A DNA stretch of 64,000 nucleotides. Origin: Porcincola intestinalis. Lineage in GTDB: Bacteria > Bacillota > Clostridia > Lachnospirales > Lachnospiraceae. A program made the translations under genes and the position numbers. Below the pieces are notes generated by a model, which saw nothing but the letters and a program-made list of their open reading frames with translations, did no database searches and had not been told where the DNA came from. Shown here piece after piece: positions 54,167 to 62,762 of the stretch. Position 1 is the stretch's first letter. Each line of letters opens with the position of its first letter. The stretch covers positions 248,001-312,000 of the forward strand of contig NZ_VULZ01000002.1 in assembly GCF_009696445.1 (NCBI RefSeq), read 5' to 3'.

Positions 54167-54214
54167 AAAAACCAGAAGCATTGACTGTGTAACGATCGAT
54201 GCTCCTGGCTTTTT
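54167..54214 (-). terminator. Terminator of the BtpA/M29/kinase operon
   Basis: Stem CCAGAAGCAT / ATGCTCCTGG (one mismatch) flanked by A-run and T-run, so usable on both strands. It begins 16 bases after the M29-protein stop. Confidence 0.75.
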
Positions 54215-54230
54215 CATCTCAATATAGAAT

Positions 54231-55298
54231 TTAAATTAAGAACTTCCCATCCTGAAAGATCAGTTTGTCATCCATATACACCTTTGCATTCTTCCGGGTA
54301 TCTTTGATAATATCCCAGTGAATTGAAGAGTAGTATGCTCCATTATATGGACGTCCAAGAGCCATGTGACACGTACCGCCAATTTTCTCATCAATTAGAA
54401 TGTCAGTCGTACATATATTAATGAAAGGATTGGTTCCGAAAGCAAATTCTCCAATACGATTAGAGCACTCATCCGTGGCAATGATCTTTTTAACGAAATC
54501 CACGTTATCATCCGCCTGCACTTCAGAGACAACCCCATCTTTAAAGTGAAGTTTCAGATTATGGATGACCTTCCCACCAATGGTTGCCGGGAACTCGAAT
54601 GATACATATCCCTTCACAGAATTCCAAATTGGTGAAACATTCATTTCCCCGTCCGGGATATTAATCCTGTTATCGGAAACAATCCATTTCTCTCCCCCAT
54701 AATCAAACTCAAAGTCTGTTCCATCAGCTAGCAAATGTATATGTGAGCCATTATCCAAAATATCAGCTACACGTTGCCATTGTTGCACATGTTCTTTCCA
54801 GTCAATGTTGCATGCATTAAAAAACATGTCCATCATATATTCATAACTGACATGTGCCTGCTGGGCAAACCTTTCATTCGGGACTCTCACGAGCCCCCAC
54901 CGTGTATTTTTCCATCGCAGCCCAGAAATAACCCCCATTGCACTTTGGTAGCTGGCAATTTTTTCAGACTGTATATCAAAGCACTCACTTAAGTTAAAAG
55001 CCCCCCGTAACCCAAGATAACAGTCAGCCCACTCCATTCCATATTTTTCTATTTCCGGGACCCAGGAGATCTGATCGTTGTTTCCGTATTTCAAAATTGC
55101 ATGCTTAATCTCCTCAGTCATAAACTGAATCTGCGCATAACCACCTGCTTTAATGCACGCTTCATAAGTTGCCAACGCCAGCGGGTATGTCTCCGTTTCA
55201 TACATCATGATCATCAACTTTTCCCCTGGCTTCATCTGTAACGACCAATTAATCAGCATATCGCCGAGCTTCTTCCACCGCTTATCTGTCTCACCCAT
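54231..55298 (-). CDS. M29-family (aminopeptidase T-like) metalloprotein
   Basis: Cytoplasmic 355-aa protein of the thermophilic aminopeptidase/M29 fold. The expected metal ligands can be placed: Glu in DGEMNVSP, Glu in IGEFAFGTNP, His in GGTCHMALGRPY, and His/Asp in SSIHWDII. The N-terminal half (LGDMLINWSLQMKPGEKL) is also typical. It is the last gene of a sugar-import operon, where a peptidase is unexpected. Some M29-fold proteins are not peptidases (2,5-dihydroxypyridine dioxygenase NicX), so a non-peptidase role on the pathway's metabolite is possible. It lies 9 bases after the BtpA-family gene. Confidence 0.8.
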   Translation of the reverse strand: MGETDKRWKKLGDMLINWSLQMKPGEKLMIMMYETETYPLALATYEACIKAGGYAQIQFMTEEIKHAILKYGNNDQISWVPEIEKYGMEWADCYLGLRGAFNLSECFDIQSEKIASYQSAMGVISGLRWKNTRWGLVRVPNERFAQQAHVSYEYMMDMFFNACNIDWKEHVQQWQRVADILDNGSHIHLLADGTDFEFDYGGEKWIVSDNRINIPDGEMNVSPIWNSVKGYVSFEFPATIGGKVIHNLKLHFKDGVVSEVQADDNVDFVKKIIATDECSNRIGEFAFGTNPFINICTTDILIDEKIGGTCHMALGRPYNGAYYSSIHWDIIKDTRKNAKVYMDDKLIFQDGKFLI

Positions 55299-55307
55299 GT
55301 ACTCGCC

Positions 55308-56126
55308 TCATTTCCGGTCTCTGAATGCCTTCACAGTGTCCATGAACTCCCTAACCCTTGCCTCATCTGTAAGGTTCTCAAACTTTCCATCAATCTTGAA
55401 TGTTGTTCCAACTACTGCCCCGTCTGCAATCGAAAGAAACTTCTCGATCGTATTTACACGACACCCCGTATTAGCAAACACTGCCGTTTCCGGAACTGTC
55501 TTCTTCACTTTCTCAAGAATTTCTGGATTTGTCGCACTTCCTGCAGTCGCCCCTGATACACACAAGACATCCGGTCTGCAATTAAACACTGTCGTCTTTG
55601 CAATAGATTCTATTGGTCTGTCTACCAGATACTGAGCCGCCTCCGGAACAATATTGAACATCAATCTAACATTTTCAGCACCAATTTCATGTTGATGACG
55701 CACAACTTCGCCGCAGTTCGTATTCCATAGCCCAAAATCGCTTGCATACACTCCTGTAAATATTTCTCGAATAAATTTCGCATCTGTTGCAGCTGCAAGG
55801 TCAAGGGAAGCAATCGGATCCCACAGACAATTCACTCCAAACGGAACTGAAATTTCATCTTTAAGCTCGCCAATAATCCTTGCCATACACGCGACTGTTT
55901 CAGTCCGAACTTTTGTTAAGTATGGTAAACTAAATTCATTGCTAAACATTACGGCGTCTACTCCACCGTTCTGCAGCGCCAGTAGGTCATGACGAGCCTT
56001 ATCCAATACATCCTTCATCCCCTTCCCTTTATCATAATAAGGGTCTCCTGGCATTGCCTGTAAATGGCACATTGCGATAATCGGCTTTTCTGTCCCATAG
56101 ACATCCTTAATCCAACTCAAGCTCAT
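55308..56126 (-). CDS. BtpA/SgcQ-family TIM-barrel protein
   Basis: 272-aa protein from ATG 56126 (GGAGG 8 bases upstream). Family features: PIIAMCHLQAMPGDPYYD near the N-terminus, NGGVDAVMFSNEFSLPY, VPFGVNCLWDPIASLDLAAA, and the C-terminal barrel half VLCVSGATAGSATNPEILEK, FANTGCRVNTIEKFLS, GAVVGTTFKIDG (phosphate-binding-like). BtpA was linked to photosystem I in cyanobacteria, while SgcQ occurs in sugar operons; the enzymatic role is unknown. Here it sits between an FGGY kinase and an M29-fold protein, suggesting it acts on a phosphorylated sugar. Confidence 0.85.
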   Translation of the reverse strand: MSLSWIKDVYGTEKPIIAMCHLQAMPGDPYYDKGKGMKDVLDKARHDLLALQNGGVDAVMFSNEFSLPYLTKVRTETVACMARIIGELKDEISVPFGVNCLWDPIASLDLAAATDAKFIREIFTGVYASDFGLWNTNCGEVVRHQHEIGAENVRLMFNIVPEAAQYLVDRPIESIAKTTVFNCRPDVLCVSGATAGSATNPEILEKVKKTVPETAVFANTGCRVNTIEKFLSIADGAVVGTTFKIDGKFENLTDEARVREFMDTVKAFRDRK

Positions 56127-56195
56127 CCTCTTTTCCTCCTGTAAAATAATAATATCTGATAGCAATGATCCGCATAATTTGAAAATTCTTGCTCG

Positions 56196-57719
56196 TTACC
56201 ATAACTCATGCATGATATCTTTGTTTCTCTCATACAACTCCCGGTAAATCGTTTTCAGATGCATATAGGTTTCTTTATTCTCGTTTCTCGGAGAAACGAT
56301 ATAGTGGGTTGTTACCAGCTTCTTAATATCGTCCGGCGACCGAATACTCCCTACAGCAAGTCCTGCCAATAATGCATCCCCATATGAAGCTCCAATTGTG
56401 ATCTTCGGTACCTGTTGCGTTATATTGCAAATATCACTGACAATTTGCAACCATAACTTACATTTTGTACCACCTCCAACTGCAGTCACAGTGTCTATAC
56501 AAAAACCCGCTTTTCTAAGCAATTCCAGATTCTGATCAATTCCAAAGCCAACCCCTTCCAAAGCTGCATGTACAAGATGTCCCCGTGTATGACTGAGGTT
56601 TAACCCAAAAAACACGCCCTTAGCAAACGGATCCATGATTGGCATCCGCTCACCTTGAAAATAAGGCAATACTATTAAACCGCTACTTCCCGGTGGAACA
56701 CTCTCAGCTTCCTGAAACAACTCATGATAAGCATCTATTCCTGCATTCCTTTCTTTGATCACCAGATCTTTCGCAAGCTGATTTTTGATCCACTTTGTTA
56801 ATGAGCCAGTCGTTGCCATTCCTCCTGTGTAAGCATACCTGTTATCGATCGTGAATCCCGTTCCCCACAGTGATGAATCCGTTACTGACTTATCAGTAAC
56901 ATGCGAATAGAACGCAGTGGAGCCATACATAAGCATCGTATCCCCCGGATTCACAACACCAACACTTACCGCCTCGGCTCCGGCATCCGTTGTCCCGCAG
57001 ATCACTGGTGTTCCTTCACATAATCCGGTTTCTACCGATGCTTTCCGGGTAACCCTTCCTATTATCGAGTATGTACTATTTGCTACATGTGGTAGCATCT
57101 CTTTCGGACAGACATACTTGCACATGTCATCGTCCCAATCCTGTTTCTGAGGATCAAACATTGGTAATGCGCTGCTTGCCGAATACCGATCAACATAGAA
57201 ATTTCCGGTTAATCTTGCGGTAAGGAATCCTGAAGCAAATGTGACATGTTTTGCTTTTGCAAATAATTCCGGTTCATTTTCCTTAATCCAGAGAAGTTTG
57301 GGGCCGAAGTGTTCAATCGTACATTCAGTTCCGTATCGCTTTCTCCATGTATTGGCACCAATATCTTCATTTAATTTTTTCACTTGCTGCGTGCATCTTG
57401 TGTCAATCCCGTACAGAATCGCATTCCTGAGTGGTTTACATTGTTCATCAACAACCGTAACAGCTGCCATAATGGTGCTTATCCCAATACACGCGATCTC
57501 CTCTGCACTTCCATGGATCTGGTTAAGCAAGTCGAGACAAATACTCGTAAAATCTTCTAACCATTCTCCAATGGGGTCATGCTCCGCAAATCCGGGAGCC
57601 GGAGATATAATCTCATGCTCGCGGGATGCAACTGAAAGTACATTTCCACAAAGGTCTGTTAATGTTCCCTTCGTCGCAGAAGTTCCAACATCCACGCCTA
57701 AAAGATACTTTTTTCGCAT
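56196..57719 (-). CDS. FGGY-family carbohydrate kinase
   Basis: Cytosolic sugar kinase of 507 aa resembling xylulokinase/gluconokinase types. The ATP-binding start is LLGVDVGTSATKGTLTD, the catalytic Asp lies in CGTTDAGAEAVSVG, and the C-terminal FGGY region includes LPYFQGERMPIMDP, AALEGVGFGIDQ and AVGGGTKCKLWLQIVSDI. The substrate cannot be told from sequence. It follows the permease pair and precedes the BtpA-like gene, so it probably phosphorylates the imported sugar or its isomer. GAAGGAG precedes the ATG. Confidence 0.9.
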   Translation of the reverse strand: MRKKYLLGVDVGTSATKGTLTDLCGNVLSVASREHEIISPAPGFAEHDPIGEWLEDFTSICLDLLNQIHGSAEEIACIGISTIMAAVTVVDEQCKPLRNAILYGIDTRCTQQVKKLNEDIGANTWRKRYGTECTIEHFGPKLLWIKENEPELFAKAKHVTFASGFLTARLTGNFYVDRYSASSALPMFDPQKQDWDDDMCKYVCPKEMLPHVANSTYSIIGRVTRKASVETGLCEGTPVICGTTDAGAEAVSVGVVNPGDTMLMYGSTAFYSHVTDKSVTDSSLWGTGFTIDNRYAYTGGMATTGSLTKWIKNQLAKDLVIKERNAGIDAYHELFQEAESVPPGSSGLIVLPYFQGERMPIMDPFAKGVFFGLNLSHTRGHLVHAALEGVGFGIDQNLELLRKAGFCIDTVTAVGGGTKCKLWLQIVSDICNITQQVPKITIGASYGDALLAGLAVGSIRSPDDIKKLVTTHYIVSPRNENKETYMHLKTIYRELYERNKDIMHELW

Positions 57720-57748
57720 GTTTATCTCCTTCAGATAGTTTTTCTCGC

Positions 57749-58777
57749 TTAGCTCGCCGCGCTGCCTGTTGTTTGCACTGCTTTATGCTGGCCTTTTTTC
57801 TGGCGAATATAATCTGTCAGGAAATTCAATGCTAATACTGCAATTAACAGGAGCCCCCATGTAAACTCTTTAAAATAGCTGCTCAAATGCATCATATTGA
57901 AACCAGATGACAAGAATTGAAGGGAGAGCAGCGCAAGCACCATGCAAGTCACCTTTGCATGTCCTCCATTCGGATTTGTTGCCCCCAGTACAGCACAAAG
58001 AATAGCCTGCATAACATATGTCACCGCATAATCAGCTTTTGCAGCATTGGTTCTCATGAGGATCATAATCCCGCATATTGAACTGACTACCCCGCTATAT
58101 AAATATGCTTTTGTATAAACCTGGCTGGTATTCATCCCTGTGAAATGACTCGCTTTCGGATTCGATCCCACCATCTTCGCCTCAAATCCGAAACGGGTTC
58201 TGTGCAGTAAAAATGCGGTAAACATAATCACAAGAATCAAAATCCACATACTATAAGGAATGGCGGCCAATGTTGTTGCCCCATATCTTGTAAACTGTTC
58301 TGGTGCGCCATTGACCGAATGCCCCTGCGTTAATATGATAGATATTCCCTCTATTATTTCCGACGTTGCCATTGTTGCCAGCATCGGTACGATCTTGATC
58401 TTTGAGACGACTAACCCGTTAATAGCACCAAAGAAGCAGCCAACGCACAGTGCAACAATAATCCCCAAAATCACAAAACAAAATAGCTTTATTCCTGAGA
58501 AACCATTCGTTGTCGCATATTTCATGATCTTTGCTGCCAGTATCGCGGACAAATTTCCAATAGAGACAACAGATAAGTCAATCCCGCCCGTAAGCATCAC
58601 CATCATCATTGCCAGGGAGTATAATCCGAGCTCCGGGAGTTGGTAGCACATTGATGTCAGATTACTGGACTTAGCAAAATTTCCGTTTAATACAACCATG
58701 ATCACAAATATCACAATTGTAATGGCAAGCATTTTCGCAACATCCGGGTCAAATGATCTCACAGCAGTCTTTTTCAT
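57749..58777 (-). CDS. Ribose-type ABC importer permease B
   Basis: RbsC-family membrane subunit, 342 aa. ATG 58777 overlaps the upstream permease stop (ATGA); the frame remains open further upstream only inside that neighbouring gene and is not used. About nine helices: MLAITIVIFVIMVVL, MLTGGIDLSVVSIGN, GCFFGAINGLVVSKIKIV, MVGSNPKASHFTGMN, AILCAVLGATNPNGGHAK. It forms a heterodimeric channel with permease A. Confidence 0.88.
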   Translation of the reverse strand: MKKTAVRSFDPDVAKMLAITIVIFVIMVVLNGNFAKSSNLTSMCYQLPELGLYSLAMMMVMLTGGIDLSVVSIGNLSAILAAKIMKYATTNGFSGIKLFCFVILGIIVALCVGCFFGAINGLVVSKIKIVPMLATMATSEIIEGISIILTQGHSVNGAPEQFTRYGATTLAAIPYSMWILILVIMFTAFLLHRTRFGFEAKMVGSNPKASHFTGMNTSQVYTKAYLYSGVVSSICGIMILMRTNAAKADYAVTYVMQAILCAVLGATNPNGGHAKVTCMVLALLSLQFLSSGFNMMHLSSYFKEFTWGLLLIAVLALNFLTDYIRQKKGQHKAVQTTGSAAS

Positions 58778-59790
58778 TGTACCGCCCCTTTCTTGCCCAA
58801 TATCTTTGAAAACAGAGTACTTCCAATTTGAGTTTGCGTAACGAGCCCGACAAATATAATCAATCCTGTTACAAACCCCTGGTAGTAGGACGGAACCCCG
58901 ATCATAATCAGGTTGTTCGATATAAACTGCAGCAATAAGACACCAATAAGTGTACCAGATACAGTGCCTTTCGCCCTTTGTGAAGCTCCGCGTCCCAATA
59001 CAACCGCTGCTATTCCGTTCAGCTCCTGTCCCACCAGATCCGTTGGCATAGGCAAAGAACAACGTCCAAGACAGTTGTGTACCACACCACCGATTCCGCA
59101 AATAACACCTACTATGATAAATGCTATCAAACGTGTCTGAGATACATTAATGCCCGCCCTCTTTGCCGCATCCGGGTCTCCACCAATTGCATAAAGTTTG
59201 CGTCCAAAAACCGTATGTTCCAGAATCAGATTCATCAGAACATACATGCCAATCATAATGATGACGGCCAATGGAAGTTGCGTTGCAACTCCACTTTTGT
59301 ACGACGCTGATAACAAATATGTCGTTCCAAAGTCAACCGCAGACTTAGGGATATCATAGATGTAGGATGATCCGACGAATGCCAGAATAGCCCCTTTTAA
59401 AAAAGTTTGAGTTCCGAGGGTGGCGATAAACGAAAGGATATGCAATTGATCAATTAAAAACCAGTTGAGAAGTTGCAGCACAATAGAAATTCCAACCGCT
59501 GCCAAAAATATAACCAGGAGAGGAAATTTTGTAATACTTTTTTCGTGTAACGCAAAGAAAACAGCGTATGAAGAAAACGCTCCTATCATACAATAAGACA
59601 TGTCCAGTTCGCCAATTACCATAACAACCATAATCGCTAATGCGAAGATTGCCGGAACCGTACATGTTCTGGCCAGCGAATACAAGCTCGCGACTGAGAG
59701 GATGTCATGGTTCATTACGCCAAAGACAAGAATTGTTATTACAAGCAAAGCAAATAACGCAAATTGGCTTGTCTTACAGAGTCTTTTCAT
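58774..59790 (-). CDS. Ribose-type ABC importer permease A
   Basis: RbsC-family membrane subunit, 338 aa from ATG 59790 (AGGGAGGG ~11 bases upstream; the in-frame GTG at 59799 is too close to it). Landmarks: VIGELDMSYCMIGAFSSYA, LSFIATLGTQTFLKGAIL, YAIGGDPDAAKRAGINVSQT, ELNGIAAVVLGRGASQRAKG. It lies between the ATPase and permease B genes in the DeoR-controlled operon. Confidence 0.88.
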   Translation of the reverse strand: MKRLCKTSQFALFALLVITILVFGVMNHDILSVASLYSLARTCTVPAIFALAIMVVMVIGELDMSYCMIGAFSSYAVFFALHEKSITKFPLLVIFLAAVGISIVLQLLNWFLIDQLHILSFIATLGTQTFLKGAILAFVGSSYIYDIPKSAVDFGTTYLLSASYKSGVATQLPLAVIIMIGMYVLMNLILEHTVFGRKLYAIGGDPDAAKRAGINVSQTRLIAFIIVGVICGIGGVVHNCLGRCSLPMPTDLVGQELNGIAAVVLGRGASQRAKGTVSGTLIGVLLLQFISNNLIMIGVPSYYQGFVTGLIIFVGLVTQTQIGSTLFSKILGKKGAVQ

Positions 59791-59811
59791 ATGATTCACT
59801 TCCCTCCCTTC

Positions 59812-61317
59812 TCAGCTCTCTGCCCGTTCCGTCATCATCTCAAATTCATCAAGGGTTTGATCCTTAATAAATAATTCTTCTACGACACAGCCCTCTTTCA
59901 TCACCAAAACACGATTACATGTTTGCATCAATTCATAATTATCATTTGAGACAACTATGACCCCTATCCCCTTTTCTATTGCCAAGTCTTTGATGATATT
60001 GTGGATATCACTTTTCGCGCCAACATCAACTCCAACTGTCGGGCAATTAAGAATCAGAATATTCGGCTCTGAAGCCAGCCATTTCATTAGTACAATTTTC
60101 TGTTGATTTCCACCTGATAATGAATTTGCCGGATTCCCAGGAATCATTCCTGTTACTTCCATTAAATTCATACTTTCGTACTGTTTTTTCTTTAATCTTT
60201 TTACATTAACAATACCCGCTTTATTCGTATAATCTCTGATGATTCTTGCTATGATGTTGTCTGCAATTGACTGATCCAGATGCAGCCCTTCAGTCAATCG
60301 GTCTTCAGGCACATAAGCAATTTTGTATCGAATCGCCTCTTCAACATTCCTAAAAATACCGACATTTTTCCCCGAAATTTCGATACTTCCCTTGGTCGGC
60401 GTAATGAGGCCAAACAATGCTTTAGCCAGTTCACTTCTGCCACACCCAAGCAAACCAGTTATCCCCAGGACCTCCCCTTTACGAAGCGTAAATTGAATAT
60501 CCCTAAAAGCCTTCTTATAACACAAGCCATTTACTTTCATCGCTGGAATATCGTTTTTCGGAACATAGGTAAACTTGGAATTTGAATATCTTTTCCCAGT
60601 CATATAGTAGACGATCTCTTCATTTGTAATTTTTGCATCACCTACGTCTGATTGAAATACCCTTCTCCCATTTCGCATGATCGTATAGCTATCACATATT
60701 TGTGATACTTCATCAAGCTTATGACTCACAAACAGCACTGAAACACCACTATCTTTCAATCTCCTTACAATTTCGAAAAGCCGCTGCACCTCTTTCGTTG
60801 TTAAAGCCGTTGTAGGTTCATCCATGATAAGTAGTTTTGCTTTCTGCACAATCGCCCTACATATCGCCACCATTTGCTTCTGCGCTACGCTCAAACCTGC
60901 TACATACAAATTGGGGTCTATCTCAAAACCAACCTGGTCAAGAATCTTCTTCGCACTTGCTTTTATGTCATTCCAGTCAACATGTATTTTTCTTTCCGCC
61001 ACTGTCGAGTACATCATGATGTTTTCGGCAATCGTCATGTTAGGGAACAGCGAAAAGTCCTGATAGATTACTTGAATTCCCTCCGCAATTGCTTCAGCAG
61101 TCGTAATCTTTTCATATCTTTTGTTATTGATAATCAATTCACCACTATCAAATGAATGAAACCCAGAAATAACTTTAATCAACGTAGATTTTCCACAACC
61201 ATTTTCACCGATCAAGCAGCGAATTTCACCCTCATTGATTGTGAAATTCATTCCGTTCAACGCTAGCGCACCATAGAATGATTTATATAAGTTCTGAACC
61301 TCAACAATAGCCTTCAA
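59812..61317 (-). CDS. Ribose-type ABC importer ATPase (two NBDs)
   Basis: RbsA/MglA-type double ATPase, 501 aa. NBD1: Walker A GENGCGKSTLIK, signature LSVAQKQMVAICRA, Walker B LLIMDEPTTALT, H-loop LFVSHKLD. NBD2: family-typical degenerate Walker A (TGLLGCGRSELAK), signature LSGGNQQKIVLMKWL and Walker B ILILNCPTVGVD, in which Asn replaces the first Asp of the usual LILDEPT. It energises uptake of the sugar bound by the upstream receptor. It is separated from that receptor gene by a 14-bp stem-loop. Confidence 0.9.
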   Translation of the reverse strand: MKAIVEVQNLYKSFYGALALNGMNFTINEGEIRCLIGENGCGKSTLIKVISGFHSFDSGELIINNKRYEKITTAEAIAEGIQVIYQDFSLFPNMTIAENIMMYSTVAERKIHVDWNDIKASAKKILDQVGFEIDPNLYVAGLSVAQKQMVAICRAIVQKAKLLIMDEPTTALTTKEVQRLFEIVRRLKDSGVSVLFVSHKLDEVSQICDSYTIMRNGRRVFQSDVGDAKITNEEIVYYMTGKRYSNSKFTYVPKNDIPAMKVNGLCYKKAFRDIQFTLRKGEVLGITGLLGCGRSELAKALFGLITPTKGSIEISGKNVGIFRNVEEAIRYKIAYVPEDRLTEGLHLDQSIADNIIARIIRDYTNKAGIVNVKRLKKKQYESMNLMEVTGMIPGNPANSLSGGNQQKIVLMKWLASEPNILILNCPTVGVDVGAKSDIHNIIKDLAIEKGIGVIVVSNDNYELMQTCNRVLVMKEGCVVEELFIKDQTLDEFEMMTERAES

Positions 61318-61355
61318 TGTTTCACCACCCTTTTAAGTCATTCGATCCTCTTTAA

Positions 61356-61399
61356 TTGAGCAGAAGAGCGGCGGCACTGGCCACTGCTCTTCTGCTCAA
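61356..61399 (-). promoter_or_regulatory. Intercistronic hairpin after the ribose-type binding-protein gene
   Basis: Perfect 14-bp arms TTGAGCAGAAGAGC / GCTCTTCTGCTCAA with a 16-base loop. No long T-run. Third example of a hairpin directly after a binding-protein gene in this window. Confidence 0.7.
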
Positions 61400-61414
61400 G
61401 AATCAAATTCGGTA

Positions 61415-62401
61415 TCAGAAGTCATAATCAGCCATGTTTTCTTTTGTTACATCGACCCAAGCTGAACCAAATACTGTGTTATCTTTCACTTTACAATTCT
61501 CATATCCCTTAACGCCAAGATTAATGCCATCTTTAATTTCCTTCCCATCAAGCACCATCGTTGCAAGATAACACATTGCCTCTCCGGCATCTGCCGGATC
61601 CCAGAATGTAAACTTTTCAATCGTTCCGTCATTCATATAGTCTTTCGCCTGAGAAACCAGACACGTCCCCGTCACTGCAATTTCTCCTGCTTTTCCTGCT
61701 TCTTCAACAGCCATCGCAATTCCTGGCGGATCGTTTGTATCACATCCTATGAATCCTGCGATATCCGGGTATGTAGCAATGACTTCCTTGGCTGTATTAT
61801 ATGCAGCTTCCTGGCTGGACCCCTCAACCACATCACATACCTGATACATGTCCGGATATTTTTCCTTCTGCTGTTTGACTGCCCCTTCTGCCCACTGCTG
61901 ATGAGACGTACTTGTAAGGCTTCCAACAACAATTGCATATCCTCCTTTTTCGTCCATCTGTTCAGCAAGCAGATCCATCATATGAGCGCCATATTCCTGA
62001 TTCACAAAAGCTTCCATATCATAGTCAACATTCTTCATTCCTTCCGCTTCATGTGAAATAACAACAATGCCAGCATCCCGTGCCTTGGCAAGTGTCGTCT
62101 CACACGAAGAAGGATCAAATGGAATAACCGTTATCGCATCTACATCAGAGGCAATTGCATCCTCTATGCTGGATATTTGAACGGCCGTATCCGCATCACC
62201 CGTGGGTCCCGACTGATAAACCGTGTTACCTGTTTCGTCAGCAAATTTCTGATTGCCAGCTTCCATTCTGTCCCACCAAGAGATCCCAATACATTTCGGC
62301 GTATTCGCTATCGTATAAGTCCCCTTAGCAAAAACAGTTGGAGCAGAAAGCATCGTCAGTCCGGTAACAGTTGCGATTGTAATCGCTATTGCTCTTCTCA
62401 T
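61415..62401 (-). CDS. Ribose-type ABC importer substrate-binding protein
   Basis: Periplasmic-binding-protein-like receptor (PF13407 type), 328 aa. Signal peptide MRRAIAITIATVTGLTMLSA cleaved near VFA-KG; there is no lipobox, the first Cys being residue 37. Core: CIGISWWDRMEAGNQKFADE, AISSIEDAIASDVDAITV-like, VISHEAEGMKNVDYD, AGFIGCDTNDPPGIAMAVEE, FTFWDPADAGEAMCYLA. It resembles autoinducer-2/rhamnose-type receptors (LsrB/RhaS) in the FIGCDTNDPPG segment, which hints at a deoxy-sugar or small polyol ligand. Confidence 0.88.
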   Translation of the reverse strand: MRRAIAITIATVTGLTMLSAPTVFAKGTYTIANTPKCIGISWWDRMEAGNQKFADETGNTVYQSGPTGDADTAVQISSIEDAIASDVDAITVIPFDPSSCETTLAKARDAGIVVISHEAEGMKNVDYDMEAFVNQEYGAHMMDLLAEQMDEKGGYAIVVGSLTSTSHQQWAEGAVKQQKEKYPDMYQVCDVVEGSSQEAAYNTAKEVIATYPDIAGFIGCDTNDPPGIAMAVEEAGKAGEIAVTGTCLVSQAKDYMNDGTIEKFTFWDPADAGEAMCYLATMVLDGKEIKDGINLGVKGYENCKVKDNTVFGSAWVDVTKENMADYDF

Positions 62402-62422
62402 ACAGTGTCCTCCTTTTTGTTA

Positions 62423-62433
62423 ATAATTGAACA
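62423..62433. promoter_or_regulatory. Candidate DeoR direct repeat, copy 1
   Basis: ATAATTGAACA, repeated exactly at 62554-62564; similarity continues beyond (AAGTTCATAT against AACTTATAT). The copies flank the ABC-operon promoter. Confidence 0.5.
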
Positions 62434-62488
62434 CATAAGTTCATATAAGTAAGTCTTTTTGTGTTCGTTTATTTGTTTTATTATGGAT

Positions 62489-62517
62489 ATGATAATTCTA
62501 TGCGATTGCTTTGTCAA
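62489..62517 (-). promoter_or_regulatory. Promoter of the ribose-type ABC operon
   Basis: Minus strand: -35 TTGACA (62512-62517), 17-base spacer, -10 TATCAT (62489-62494), ~90 bases before the binding-protein start. Confidence 0.75.
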
Positions 62518-62553
62518 TATACTTTTCTTTGATAATTGGAAATAAAATTTATT

Positions 62554-62564
62554 ATAATTGAACA
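62554..62564. promoter_or_regulatory. Candidate DeoR direct repeat, copy 2
   Basis: Exact second copy of ATAATTGAACA, ~37 bases upstream of the ABC-operon -35. Confidence 0.5.
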
Positions 62565-62762
62565 ACTAACTTATATTTATTTTATATTCAAACTTTTTCA
62601 GAAATATTTTTAGTGGTTCATTGAGTGTTCTTTATAGCGATATTCATTTTGTATAGATGAATTGTTCTATATATATTATATGTTGTTCGTTTTTGTTGTT
62701 TTTATTGCTTTTATTGATACATGGTTATAGAATGGAAGCAGAAAATTGCAAGGAGCAAAGAT

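Larger units (their letters stand above)
53347..54230. other. Gene-poor region with promoter elements and probable decayed coding sequence
   Basis: 884 bases. The left part holds the fucoside-operon promoter. From ~53560 a plus-strand promoter-like area (TATAAT 53637-53642) and AAAAAAGGAG before ATG 53676 introduce a 19-residue reading frame (MEKDILSIVSSANELLIKI) that stops at once. Short open stretches continue in shifting frames to ~54110 without recognisable protein. It looks like a degraded gene. A terminator closes the region at 54167-54214. Confidence 0.45.
62402..62762. other. Divergent regulatory region, ABC operon / DeoR gene
   Basis: 361 very AT-rich bases without a gene. It contains the ABC-operon promoter (62489-62517) and several direct repeats likely to be DeoR sites (62423-62433, 62458-62478, 62554-62564, 62683-62703). 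Confidence 0.65.

Noticed and set aside
58778-59101. N-terminal extension of ribose-type permease B
   Set aside because: It is an out-of-frame reading of the upstream permease; the ATGA overlap and RBS support ATG 58777.
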